From the NCBI GenBank assembly GCA_034008185.1, contig CM067085.1, positions 79,348,275-79,412,274 of the forward strand: 64,000 bases of DNA, given 5' to 3'. The position numbers were made by a program, and so were the translations under genes. This stretch comes from Gorsachius magnificus (taxonomy: Eukaryota > Chordata > Aves > Pelecaniformes > Ardeidae). Numbering within the stretch: position 1 is the stretch's first letter; each line of letters opens with the position of its first letter. Shown piece after piece: positions 13,749 to 24,162 of this stretch. The notes beneath the pieces are model-generated. The model saw only the letters and a program-made list of their open reading frames with translations, did no database searches and was not told the DNA's origin.

Positions 13749-14180
13749 GTGAGGGGTCTGGAGCACAAGTCTTAGGAGGAGCAGCTGAGGGAACTGGGGG
13801 TGTTTAGTCTGGAGAAGAGGAGGCTGAGGGGAGACCTGATCACTCCCTACAACTGCCCGAGAGGAGGCTGTAGCGAGGTGGGGGTCGGCCTCTTCTCCCT
13901 GGTGATGGGCGATAGGACGAGGAGGAATGGTTTGAAGTTGCGCCAGGGCAGGTTCAGGCTAGACATTAGAAAAAACTTCTTCACCAAAAGGGTTGTCAGG
14001 CTCTGGAATGGGCTGCCCAGGGAGGTGGTCGAGTTCCCATCCCTGGAGGTATTTAAAAGAAGGATAGATGAGGTGCTTAGGGCCAGGGTTTAGTGGTGGG
14101 ATGGCAGGCTTAGGGGAACGGTTGGACTCGATGATCTTAAAGGGCTTTTCCAACCAAAGTGATTCTATGATCCTATGATT
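13749..14180 (+). mobile_element. CR1 LINE 3' fragment (432 bp)
   Basis: A well-preserved 5'-truncated CR1. It begins in the ORF2 segment for the arm before [15 protein letters not shown], continues through the ORF2 stop at 14091-14093, and ends in a short 3' untranslated region with the terminal repeat GATTCTATGATCCTATGATT. It faces a second, very short CR1 end at 14327-14380 on the opposite strand. Confidence 0.95.
13800..14093 (+). pseudogene. C-terminal remnant of CR1 ORF2 (reverse-transcriptase protein), frame open
   Basis: The 97-codon frame has no ATG and is open from the truncation to the natural ORF2 stop. Visible blocks are [58 protein letters not shown] and [20 protein letters not shown]. 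These lie C-terminal to the catalytic reverse-transcriptase motifs, which are absent, as is the endonuclease domain, so it cannot act as an enzyme. Full CR1 ORF2 is roughly ten times longer. The open frame reflects a relatively young copy rather than a functional gene. Such tails are often mis-annotated in bird genomes as hypothetical or jockey-like proteins. Confidence 0.9.
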
Positions 14181-14326
14181 ACCGACAGCACACTAGCAGC
14201 TACAAATGCACCTCGGGTCTTAAGTAACATAAAAGCTCCCTTTTCCACATTTTTAAAGATCTCCCCAACACAACTGGAATAAGGAATATATGTGGAAGCT
14301 AATTCTACTGTCTCGAAATTAAGATT

Positions 14327-14380
14327 TCATAGAATCGTTTAGGTTGGGAAAGACCCTTAAGATCATCAAGTCCACCCCAA
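14327..14380 (-). mobile_element. Minimal CR1 LINE 3' end (about 54 bp)
   Basis: The plus strand reads TCATAGAATCGTTTAGGTTG, then a gaaagacccttaagatcatc block and aagtccacccc. This is the complement of the last ~50 bases of a CR1. It lies 146 bases beyond the end of the plus-strand copy, in the opposite direction. Confidence 0.85.
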
Positions 14381-15451
14381 TTTCTGGGGTGAGCCAAAGA
14401 TTACAGCTTTTCTTTTACATAGCTTCACATTCCACATGTCTTAAGTGGTTTCAGAGGCTGGGCCATAAGCAGAGGCAAACGGCATGTTCATGGTTTTCTA
14501 GGTTAGCTCCTTACATTGCTTTTATTGTGCTACTTGTTCCCATTGCCCTGCTCTGTGGCAGCTCCCGGCGCCCTGCAGACCCCCGCTCCAGAGCCCTCTG
14601 CCATTCTGCACGTGCCGAGGTGCGGCAGACACCTGATGTGAAATACAGCCGCTGTGAATGGAGGAGTCACGTATGAAAAAAAAAAAAGGAGGAGATAGCA
14701 CAAGTCACTGCTGACAGAGGCTAACTTTGCAAATGCCCGTGAAGTAAAAACCCACCGCAGATAAGCTCAACAACTGGTCCTAGCGCACTGTCACCCTCCT
14801 CTCCGCCATCCGAGACATCGCTATCAACCAACTCCTACTTCCATTTCATGAATACTCCTGTCACTGCTGAGAGGACAGGACAAGGCCGTGTGAGAAACAG
14901 GACTCCCGAGCCATCATGTAGGATTCAAATTTCAGTATCACATCCGCTGAGCCAAGCCACGGACAAACAAAAGAACAATCTCGCACCACAGGATGGCATT
15001 AAGTGGCCATAAGAAACAAGGCACGGCTTCGCAGAGACAACGGCTCTGTTCCCTTTAAGCCGAAGCAGGAGTCTCGAACAGGTATAATCAAAAGTAACAA
15101 GACAAGTGTGACACACAGCAGGACACAAAGCATTTTACTGGGGAAAAAAAGGCTGTGATTTGATTAGTAGTAATTTTCAAGACGTATGACTGTCAGTGGT
15201 TTTAGCTGCCTCTCGTAGAAAGGCATTTAAAAACATTTTTACTAAATTAACATTGGCTTTGTTTCTTAGTGAATGCTCAATTTCTGCTTCCAAATGCGGG
15301 GGGTGACATCCTTGATTCTCTGGCAAGCATTTTTTCTTTTTTCCCTTTTGGTCAAGCTATGGAGAAACAAAAGGTCCCAACCTCACTGGGAGAAATCACC
15401 CACTTTTCCTCTTCTGCTCGCAACAAAATCGTTTCCTGTTCAGGCATTTGT
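14381..15451. other. Unique noncoding sequence
   Basis: A 12-base A-run lies at 14676-14687. No repeat family or gene was recognised. Confidence 0.45.
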
Positions 15452-16235
15452 TAGAATCACGGGATGGTTTAGGTTGGAAGAGCCCTTTAAGATCATCAAG
15501 CCCAAACGTTCCCCTACCCCTGCCATCCCACCCCCAAACCCTGGCCCTCAGCACCGCCTCTGCCCAGCTGTTAAATCCCCCCAGGGGTGGGGACTCGACC
15601 CCTTCCCTGGGCAGCCCCTTCCAGCCCCTGACAGCCCTTGGGGGAAGGAATTGTTCCCCATGGCCAACCTCACCCTGCCCTGGCACAACTGGAGGCCGGT
15701 GCCCCTCGTCCCATCGCCCCTTCCCTGGGAGCGACCCCCCCGGGGGGGGTCCCCTCACCTCCCCGCCCGGCGGGAGCCCCCCCGCTCCCCCAGCCGCTCC
15801 CCAGCAGCCTGGGGCTCCAGACCCCTCCCCAGCTCCGCTGCCCTTCTCTGGACACGCTCCAGCCCCCCCAGGGCCTTCGGGGAGGGGGGGGCCCAACCCT
15901 GACCCCAGCAGTCGAGGGGCGGCCCCCCCAGTGCCCAGGGGGGGCCCCCCCTCCTGCTGGCCACACCACTCCTGTCAAGCCGGATCGGCCCCTTGGCCAC
16001 CGGGCCCCCGGCCCCGCCCCCACCAGCACCCCCAGGACCTTTTCCGCCAGGCAGCTTTCCAGCCCCTCTGCCCCACGCCTGTAGCGCTGCGTGGGGTTGC
16101 TGTGACCCCAGGGCAGGACCCGGCCCTTGGCCTTGTTGAACCTTACCCAATTGGCCTCAGCCCATGGCTCCAGCCTGGCCAGGTCCCTCTGCAGAGTCCC
16201 CCTCCCCTCCAGCAGATCAACACTCCCACCCAATG
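15452..16235 (-). mobile_element. Long, very GC-rich CR1 LINE fragment (about 780 bp)
   Basis: The minus-strand 3' end lies at 15452. Translation on the minus strand gives CR1 ORF2 blocks: first [20 protein letters not shown] and [20 protein letters not shown], then [16 protein letters not shown], then [19 protein letters not shown], and finally [15 protein letters not shown]. They sit in different frames, so the copy is broken by frameshifts. The middle (about 15700-16050) is packed with C-runs of 5-8 on the plus strand. Compared with other copies, the region between GVLV and LERVQRR is poorly alignable. Confidence 0.92.
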
Positions 16236-16996
16236 TTGTTCATTAAGAGAGAAATGGCTGCTACAGTTGCATTACTTTGAGCCCCTCCATAGGGGTGGCT
16301 GCTCCCCAAGCTCCTCACTATTCCAGCACAGGGTCCCCATGCTGGCAGCGAGCTTGCAGGCTGCTCCTCGCTTTCCCACAAGCATCAGCACCTCTCGCCA
16401 GGACGGGATTTTTAGGCTATATGTACCAGTTACGCAGAGCTCTCTGGAGATGCTGTGTTGGGGATGAATAGACTAAATTTCAACAGAAGAGCTGTTAAAA
16501 AAAAACAAAACACAAAACCCCCAAAAAAACCCAAGAGTGTCTACCTCGACAGCCAACTTCAGCTAACTTCACGGAACCACATTTGTCCGAGACCAACAGA
16601 TCCAGCTCCCCCAGGGCCAGCTGGTGCTGCATCGAAGTTGGGACCGAACTGGCCCCACTCCTCCTCCATTGCGAAGAGGAAGGAGGTTCCTCTGCCCCGA
16701 GGCTTCCTCCCCCCTGGTTACATTGCTGGGGGACCTGCCTCCTCTCGCACAACTGTTACCGGTGGAGGTTTGCCCAGGGCACCGGAGCACGGAACACCAG
16801 CCAGCCCCCCCTGGCGCGCCAGGAACTTCTCCAAGACACACCCCCGTACCAGTAAAAAGGCCAAACCTGCTCTGTTTACAGGGCTGCTTTCCGTTGCAGT
16901 AACTGCTAGTCTAGAACCGCGTTGAACTGCCTCCCTCTGGTCTTTGGGAGAGTTCCCACAACAGAAACAGCAGCAAGGTAACACATTTTTGTGCAA
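16236..16996. other. Unique noncoding sequence with A/C-rich patch
   Basis: An A-rich simple sequence with C-runs lies at 16494-16532. The rest is moderately GC-rich. Open frames here overlap on both strands and show no recognisable family. Confidence 0.45.
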
Positions 16997-17222
16997 TTAC
17001 AGAATTACAGAATCCCAGCATGGCAGGGGTTGGAAGGGCCCTCCGGAGCTCACCCAGTCCAACCCCCCTGCTCAAGCAGGCTCACCCAGAGCAGGGGGCA
17101 CAGGACAGTGTCGAGTCAAGATTTGACTATCTCCAGAGAAGGAGACTCCACAGCCCCCCAGCGTAGCCTGGGCCAGGGCTCAGGCACCCTCAAAGTCAAG
17201 AAGTTCTTCCTCATAGTCTCAA
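16997..17222 (-). mobile_element. CR1 LINE 3' fragment, second tail type
   Basis: The plus strand shows ATTACAGAATTACAGAATCC, gcatggcaggggttggaagg, then ctccagagaaggagactcca and caaagtcaagaagttcttcc. This is the complement of a CR1 tail whose repeat unit is GATTCTGTAATT. The same type recurs at 27953, 42295, 45453, 49228 and 59950. Similarity stops at about 17222. Confidence 0.93.
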
Positions 17223-18531
17223 TTAGACCCAGTAGCATCCCCAGCTGCTGTGTGACAGCCATAGCCCAGCCTCCCCACACAGAGGTGGCTCAGAAACGGC
17301 TCCTGAAGGACCACCAGCGTACCGTATCCCCCTGTTCCTAAGGAAGAACGACCTTTGGAAGGGGCTTTCCAGGATTCTTGTTCAACCGTTTAATTCTGCC
17401 GTTATTGGAGATCAATACCTCTTCAAAGGGAAGATTTCTATGAATGGTCAGAGTAATATTTTAACTCCAAATAAATGAGTTGGGATTCCAATTTGTCCTG
17501 AATCTCTGGAGTTCCCCCAGGTCACATGCTGTCGGGCAGGAGCAACGGCTCTCACGGAATCTGTCTGAAAAAAGCAGAAGGCAGGGCACCCGGTCAGGTA
17601 CGATCTCCAGGTTGCTCCCGTTCTTTATGGCAGAAGGTTTCTTAACCTGGGGGAACCGGCGTTTCTTGTTGCTGCTGATCCCGTTTTCTCGGCATGTGCA
17701 CGATAAGCAGCGAAGCAGATGAACTCTTAAGAAACAAAGATACTTTTTTAATGCAAATGCTTCCAGTAACTCAGAATAAGGATAAGGGAATATGGAGAAT
17801 ACGGGCTATATAAACAGAATTGTTCTGACACAAAGAAACATTTAGTGAGACTTTCCATAAGGCAGCTGCAGCTCTGTGAAGTCAGCAGAATTGTGAAATG
17901 ACAACATCCAGTGTTTATTGTTTATAATTAGTGATTTATCTCTCCACTTCAACTTCGGTGGCCATATTACAATGTAGGCACAATTATCCTCATTTATGGA
18001 TATTTGGAAAACTCTCTTCTCCTAGAGACGATAATTCAAAATTATTTTGTGTGTATATGTGTGTACTTAAAGGTGATAATGTTAGGGGTAGGAGATACAC
18101 AATTTAAAAATAACAGCCCTTCCCCGAAGGTGTAACTAAACTTTTTATGGGAAGAAAGTTTCTCGTTCTTTGCCGTTTTAAAAAGTAGATTACACGGCTT
18201 TTCAATGACGTGAAATGCAGAAGTGAGCGTGCAGCCTTCGCTGGGCTCATCAAGTAGGAGGCCGGGTTAGTCTGGCAATTAAAGATGATGCACCATGGAA
18301 TGTCTGGGCACCTCTGTGTCTCTTTTGTAGAGAAAAAGAGCTCAGAAAGGGCTCAGGGTTGATTGGAAGATTGGGCATGGTAGAGCACGGCACCACGTAG
18401 GGTTAAGACAGGAGCACAACGTGCGACACCGCTGCATGAGGCAGCAGGTTTCATCCCAAACTGAGAAGCCCAGTTGTGACACTGGGCAAACCAGTTGTGT
18501 TTTATATAAAGTTCTGCTTTTCAGTCTTTCC
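17223..18531. other. Unique AT-rich noncoding sequence
   Basis: No transposon was recognised. The stretch from about 17700 to 18060 is rich in ATGCAAAT, TTTATAATTAGTG and similar homeodomain/POU-like words, so it is a candidate conserved noncoding element by appearance only. Confidence 0.4.
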
Positions 18532-18548
18532 TTTTTTTTTTTTTTTTT
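18532..18548. repeat. Poly(T) tract, 17 bases
   Basis: An uninterrupted T-run followed by CTTTC. No retrotransposed gene body or target-site duplication was recognised next to it. Confidence 0.9.
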
Positions 18549-20221
18549 CTTTCATTTTGGAATGCTTCAAAACCTAAAATTTAAAAATTCCCTATGAAAT
18601 GAAACAGCCGGGAGAGATGCTTTGCACATGAACAAGACCTTTCATTTGAACGAAAACAAGACGTCTTCTGGTTTTGACCTTTCTAGCTTTTTACTGCGGG
18701 AAACCGTACCACGCTGGGAAGAGTCACTTCATAGCTAAAAAATAAAATTAAAAAGCTTTTCCTTCGAAATATCAAAACATGTTGAGGGGGTTTTTTGGTT
18801 GTTGTCCTTCAGCCACAAAGAAGGCCAGGTTCTGCCCACTAGGAAATCCTTTCTGGTTTGATGACAAGTCGGGCCAGCACCAGGATGCCGTGCTGGCTGG
18901 ACGCCCCCGGTACCGGCGGTGGGAATTGCTCCCAGGTGCCGTGCCGCTGTGGTTGACACCGCGAGATGGCTGTGCTCCTTTTCGACAGCCATTCCTGCGC
19001 TTAGTTAGAAAACCTCTGAGATGGTGTGTGATGAAAGGCCGTGATCTCGTGACAGATAGATCATTACTGCGGTGGCTAATTACCCTTTGCTGATTTCCTG
19101 GACAACGAGATTAGCGGCAGTGAGGCTGGGGAAATCTATCGGGAACAACAAGGGACACAAAAGGCAAGCAGTGGAAATTAAATCCCTGGGTTCAGCAGAG
19201 CAAGGAGACACTCTTCCTGCGGCAGGCTGAAGCCGGGGTGCTTCCTCTGCCACCCCGCCGCGGGCGGAGGCGGGGGGAAGGATATTGATAAATAACAGCC
19301 CCTATGGCACTGGGTGCTGTACAGACAGGATCCCCAAATAGCCGCTGTCGGTCTGGGCTGAGCTGCATGTGTTGCATCATGACCACGGGCATGGCTTGGG
19401 GACAGCCCAGCAACTCCGCTTGGGACAGACCTTCACCGGAGCGACACCAAAATAACCAAGCCAGCGTCCGGGGATTAGCGTACCGCCGTCAACGACATCC
19501 CTTGGGCTCCTGAAGCTAGCAGAAGTTGAGCATATATGCTTAAAGATAATTACCCGCCTACAAATTCAGGTCTTAAGACAGAAAAAAAAATGGGGTGACA
19601 TTTTTAGAAGCGCTCGGCAGCGATAAACTTCGCTTGTATTGAGGTCAATGGGATTTCTTTCTACATGTCTTAAGTGGGAGCTGAATTAGGTCAGTGCCAA
19701 AGTGCTTTTGTAAATCAGACCTGTGTGGTAAGCAAGCAGGTATGGCGTGTTCCCTGCCTCTAACGACCGCTTAGGGACATCTCCTCCGATGCAGTGCAGC
19801 ATGAAGTCCCTCTTGATGGCAAAGACGCTATTGTTTATGGCTAAAAACCCAAGGTAGTTGTGCATATGAGCTCAAAAAGACCCATTTGAAGAGTTCTTAA
19901 TAGATTACAAAATTACACACTCGAAATTTTAAGAAAAGGTGGAATGGACCTATTTCAGTCTCCTTTTTTAGAAATGCCCTGCCCGGTTAGGGGAAAAAAA
20001 AAATATGTACCCACTCAAAGAGCAAGAATGCAACAGCCACCTTCCAGGAGAGCAGTCCATTTGCAATGGAGAATTATTCACCCCTTAAAAGTCAGGAAGG
20101 CTCAGTAGAGAAGAGTTTCCAAATCCTTAGCCCTAGCACTAATGTCCCAGTGAGGCTATACGGCGGTAATGGATAGGGAATGAGAAAAATCCTCAGAAAA
20201 AAAAGGATGATTTATGAAAAG
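18549..20221. other. Unique noncoding sequence
   Basis: Nothing recognisable apart from short A-runs near 19584 and 19993. No gene supported. Confidence 0.45.
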
Positions 20222-20430
20222 ATTAGACACACAAGTGTGTGTTGAATATGCATGCACAATTGCATGCTTAATTTGCACACCCAATTATTGCCATTGTGCA
20301 TAAAATTGAATAATTACCCATGAAAATAACTGATTATGGTTATTTACTTCCATAATTACTTGATTTGCACATACAATCATGGTAATTAGGCACACAAATT
20401 AGTCATCACACAATTGCATGCCTAACCTTA
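20222..20430. other. AT-rich element with repeated octamer-like and palindromic words
   Basis: About 200 bases carry the 13-base word CACAATTGCATGC twice (20255-20267 and 20409-20421). They also carry ATTTGCAC near 20272 and 20363, and ACACAAATTAG near 20391. Several TAATTA/ATAATTAC words and the near-palindrome GCATGCACAATTGCATGC (20250-20267) are present. The words resemble POU/homeodomain binding sites. A regulatory role is an inference; an old decayed repeat is the main alternative. Confidence 0.35.
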
Positions 20431-20924
20431 TTAAGAATCCGAATCAATGCATTTATTTTAAATTGCATTTGTCCAATTCTGTTGTACCATGATTTTTTGT
20501 TATAGCTGGGTTTGGAAGGGATGTACATAGTGGGGGGACCAGCTTCCCCCGGCGTGCCTCCGTCTTGGTGCCACCCTTCGGGCATCAGCAGAGCCCGCAG
20601 GACGGCCCCACGCACGGCGCTCGGCTCCTACCCAAACGACGAAGGAAATGCCAGAAAAAGGAAAAAAAAAAAACACCAACCAAAAACCCAGTCAAAATGC
20701 AAGAAGAATTTGGGAAGAGCATACAGTTTTCAGGTGGTTACTTTCAATTCAGGAATGAGGCAAATAAAAAAAATAATGTCTCGAGCATTTGTGGGGAGGA
20801 AATGAAAAGCAATATAGAGGAAACAATACTTTAATGATGCTTTTCAGCGTTAAAACTTCAAAAATTTTTAAGCACCCTCTAATCAGTTATAGCACAATCT
20901 TTCTGAAAATCCAGAGAAACTATT
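20431..20924. other. Unique noncoding sequence
   Basis: Includes an A-rich patch with repeated CCAA/CAAAAA at about 20659-20697. No gene recognised. Confidence 0.4.
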
Positions 20925-21025
20925 ACTTTCATTTTATAGGCAAAGCCAGTTAAGAATGGAGCTGTTAAATGCCCAAGCCTGCATCAGTTCTCTGCTGCAC
21001 TCCCAGAAATAAAATCCAATTTCAG
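20925..21025 (-). repeat. Possible MIR-type SINE remnant
   Basis: The plus strand reads TTTCATTTTATAGGCAAAGC, then ccagttaagaatggagct, aaatgcccaagcctgca and tcagttctctgctgcactcc. The order resembles the complement of the MIR core (the 'tttacagatgaggaaact...ttaag..acttgcccaaggtca' region). It is divergent, and the call rests on word order only. Confidence 0.4.
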
Positions 21026-22530
21026 CTCCCAGATTTGTGATTTCACTTATTAGTCTAAATGTCTTCCCCATGTAGATGTCCTGTCTCCAGGTGCAGTAGG
21101 TGAGGATACCTTTATTAACTTTCCTATAAATCACATTTTGCTAGGAAACATAATAAAAGCCTGGGGAATTAGTCAATAAAATAGTGCTGCTTCTCTATCA
21201 CTTAATAAATGCCTGGGTCCTGCGGTTGGAACTCGGTACGCTCTCTAATTAAAAAGAACAAATATGAGAAAAATACTGGCAACCTGAAATATTGAGCTGT
21301 TTCGTGTTTGTTATTGGAGCCTTCTTGAGTACAATTTTCTAATAATTGGACCAGATGGACAAGAAAAAATAATTAGCACGACAGTTTAAACAGAGTATGT
21401 TACTGTATCGAAAGGATCACGCGTGACAGATCTGTGAATTTCCCTGCATAAATCTCTAAAAGCCCTACTGCGTCTGTGCCTATAATCTGTATTTTTTCCC
21501 CTACCAGTTTTGAGTTAATGCCAAGGTAGTTAATGCTGGAAGAAATATAGGGGTTAAAACATTTTGTCCCAAATGTATCTTCTTTTTTTTTTTGTTGTTG
21601 TTAATTATGAGCCTTAATTTAGTTCTTGCTTAATGCACTTTGGGATGAATTGTATTTCTTATAATTGCTTTATTATTACTTGACACTAGACCTTACGTTA
21701 AACGATCAAAACGGTATGGCAGGATGAAAAGGAGGAAAGATGATCAAGATAGGGTGAAGATGAGTTTGCATCTTTAAAGCAATCGCATGGGCCCCGGCTG
21801 CCAGAAACGGTCTAAGATTAACGTTCCACTTTCTCTAGATTACATCCCATCAAAGAAAAGAAAGAACGAACGAAACCCCCCCCCCCGAGTGAGCAGCTAT
21901 TTGGTTTCCCTTAGCTTGCCATGAAGTTTTGCTTTGAGGAATCGGAGGTGGGACCCAGTCAGCCTGACTCTTCCCAGCTGCTTTGCCATGAAACCCCACT
22001 GCCTTTGGGAGAGGCGGCCCCGGGACGGGCGGCACTGCAAAGGCCACGTGCTTCTGCACGTTCAAAATGCTCTCAGCACCAAAAATACCTAAAAATACCT
22101 TCATAAAACTGCTTAATGCCGTGATACAGGAGCTCTCTCCAAATCCCTTGAAATATTAGGTGTCAAAACATGCCGGAAAAATATAGTACTTTTGCAACAC
22201 AGGCCCATTAGTATTTTATAGGCAGTAAGAACCTTAAGACTCCCCGATCTTAAATCCTAGGGAAAGCCATTTAATAGAAATAACTCAGGACTTCCAAAGT
22301 AAATGTTAACACCTCTTGCTAGTTTAATTCTTTCACGAGGCTATTTTTATAAATCACAAGTAAACGATGGTGTATAATGTAATTGCAGCCTGTCTGAAGT
22401 TAAGACGCCAAAGACAAACCCTACGCCCAGGAGGGGTTTTAATGCTAAACCGTACATTCTGCGGCGTGTGGTCCTGCCGTAGCCTGAACATACCGGTTTG
22501 ATGTGCTGATCGAGTATGAGGCCCACACAG
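21026..22530. other. Unique AT-rich noncoding sequence
   Basis: An 11-base C-run lies at 21876-21886 and a T-run near 21583-21592. The part from 21140 to 21420 is rich in AATTAG/TAATAATTGG words. No transposon or exon was recognised. Confidence 0.4.
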
Positions 22531-22550
22531 AAAAAAAAAAAAAAAAAAAA
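22531..22550. repeat. Poly(A) tract, 20 bases
   Basis: Twenty consecutive A residues followed by TTATTTATTTA. No AATAAA signal or gene-like body precedes it, so I do not call it a processed pseudogene tail. Confidence 0.9.
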
Positions 22551-23586
22551 TTATTTATTTACATGCATAAGGCTACTTTAAAAAAAGATAAAAATAAAAA
22601 TTCGGTGCATTTCATGCTGCTGTTTGGTTGATGTCATACTTTCCCGTAATGATTTCTGATTACCAAAATGCATAGTACAAATGGTAATCAGTGCCCCTTT
22701 CAAAGCAAATGCCGCTGCCGAGTACCTCCTATGAGTTAATCACAGTGTGCAATTCACGCCGTAATGCGGTGTAATTGCCCCCTGCAAAGTTGGTCCGGTT
22801 TCATTTTAATATCACTGGACTAACGACCGAAATGCAACATGAATTCCTTGAGCGCTGCGTTCTTCACTGAGAATTTTACATACATCATCCATCTCAAATA
22901 AGGCTGCCAACAAAGAGGTGAGGATTTTTAAAGGAACGCCTCAGTTTTCAAGAGCTGTAAAATCAGTAGCAGTACTTTGAAAAGTTCACCCCGTTGAACA
23001 CTTTAACTCTGAGACCCAGTCTGGTTGCCTTTTCCTTCAGATAATTTTACCTGTTCTTTTGGCAAGGGAGAGGTACATCCCGGTGGAGCAGAAAGCTTTG
23101 TATTTTGTTGTTTTCTAACACCAGGCAGTTTATCCTCATTTTCACGCACCTACAATCATCATTCACACCAAGACGAGATGGCGACTCTTATGTTACTTTT
23201 TAAATGATAACTCTTAACGTTACTTTTTCAAAGAACCATCAGAAGTACCCAGGGATATAAGCTGCAGAAGAACATAAAGTTGCAAAGTATTTTGAAACAA
23301 AGATCTGAAAGAGCAACTGGAGATGGAGCAGGCAACTCACCTGCCGTCGAAGTCTAGGCAATCCACCTCTAATTTTTATAGCAAATAAGGTTATTTGCAT
23401 GGCCACGCAGCTAATGAAATTGTTCATTATGAATACTTCATTGGCTACTTGTGAGTTATTAGCGAGCAAGTCTCTGGACTTTCCTAGTTAATTCTTGTGC
23501 TGTTTGGAGTATTTGAGTGTTCCCCCAATGGTTCCTGCTGGCCAAAGCGCCTGACCGTCTGCCCACTTTGCCTGCCCACGTCACGA
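22551..23586. other. Unique noncoding sequence, possible conserved element
   Basis: At about 22660-22890 there is an evenly composed, repeat-free stretch with GAGTTAATCACAG, GTGCAATTCACG and GTGTAATTGCC words, which looks like a conserved noncoding element. This is an impression and not a demonstrated constraint. Confidence 0.35.
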
Positions 23587-23712
23587 GACGCTGTCGTGCT
23601 TTAACCCCGGGTGGCAACTAAGCCCACCCAGCCACTCACTCATTCCCCCCACAATAGAATGGGGGGGGAGAATCAGAAGAGTGAGAAGACTCGTGGGTTG
23701 AGATAAAGGCAG

Positions 23713-23718
23713 TTTAAT
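23713..23718 (-). terminator. ATTAAA polyadenylation signal of the solo LTR
   Basis: The hexamer ATTAAA on the minus strand lies in the expected R-region position of the LTR, downstream of the TATA box. Confidence 0.6.
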
Positions 23719-23903
23719 GGGGAAAGCAAAAGCCACGCACGTAAGCAAAGCCAAACCAGGAATTCATTCCCTGCTTCCCACAGGCAGACGGGTGCTCAGC
23801 CATCCCCAGGAAAGCAGGGCTCCGTCACACGTAACGGTGACTTGGGCAGATGAACACCACCGCTCCCAACGTCCCCCCCCTTTCTTCTTCTTCTTGCCCC
23901 AGC

Positions 23904-23912
23904 TTTATATAT
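23904..23912 (-). promoter_or_regulatory. TATA box of the solo LTR
   Basis: TATATAAA on the minus strand, about 190 bases upstream of the ATTAAA signal in the same LTR. It would place transcription towards lower coordinates. Whether it is active is unknown. Confidence 0.6.
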
Positions 23913-24162
23913 GCCGAGCATGATGCCACATGGTCTGGAACCACCCCTTTGGCCAGTTGGCGTCAGCTGTCCTGGCTGTGCCCCCTCCCAGCTCCCTGTG
24001 CACCCAGCAGAGCTCAGAAGTCCTTGGCCAGCCTAAGCACTACCCAGCAACAACCAAACCATCAGTGAGTTGTCAACATTCTTCTGGGTACTAAATCCAG
24101 ACCACAGCACCAGGCAAGCCACTATGAAGAAAACCAACTCTATCCCAGCCACAACCAGGGCA

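Larger units (their letters stand above)
23592..24162 (-). mobile_element. Solo LTR of an avian endogenous retrovirus (571 bp)
   Basis: The element runs from TGTCGTGCTTTAACCC at 23592 to CCAGGGCA at 24162, giving TG...CA ends. In minus-strand order it holds a U3-like part with an upstream GGCTGGGATAGAGTTG block, a TATA box (complement of TTTATATAT at 23904-23912), and an ATTAAA polyadenylation signal (complement of TTTAAT at 23713-23718). The end carries the gggttaaagcacgaca block typical of a common bird LTR family. The five flanking bases are GACGC on the left and GACAC on the right, which fits a 5-bp target-site duplication with one CpG-type change. No internal gag, pol or env sequence lies nearby, so recombination between two LTRs is inferred. 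Exact family assignment (ERVL-like, from the 5-bp duplication) is tentative. Confidence 0.9.

Noticed and set aside
13508..13766. Overlapping open frames on both strands before a CR1 copy
   Set aside because: Five frames are open at once, which fits GC-rich DNA with few stops rather than a gene. No similarity recognised.
15448..16467. 339-codon plus-strand open frame, the longest in the window
   Set aside because: It is mostly the antisense strand of the GC-rich CR1 copy. The proline-rich translation results from C-runs, while CR1 ORF2 blocks are on the minus strand.
23592..24162. Possible full-length endogenous retrovirus
   Set aside because: No gag, pol or env similarity lies on either side, and the 5-bp flanking duplication encloses a single LTR.
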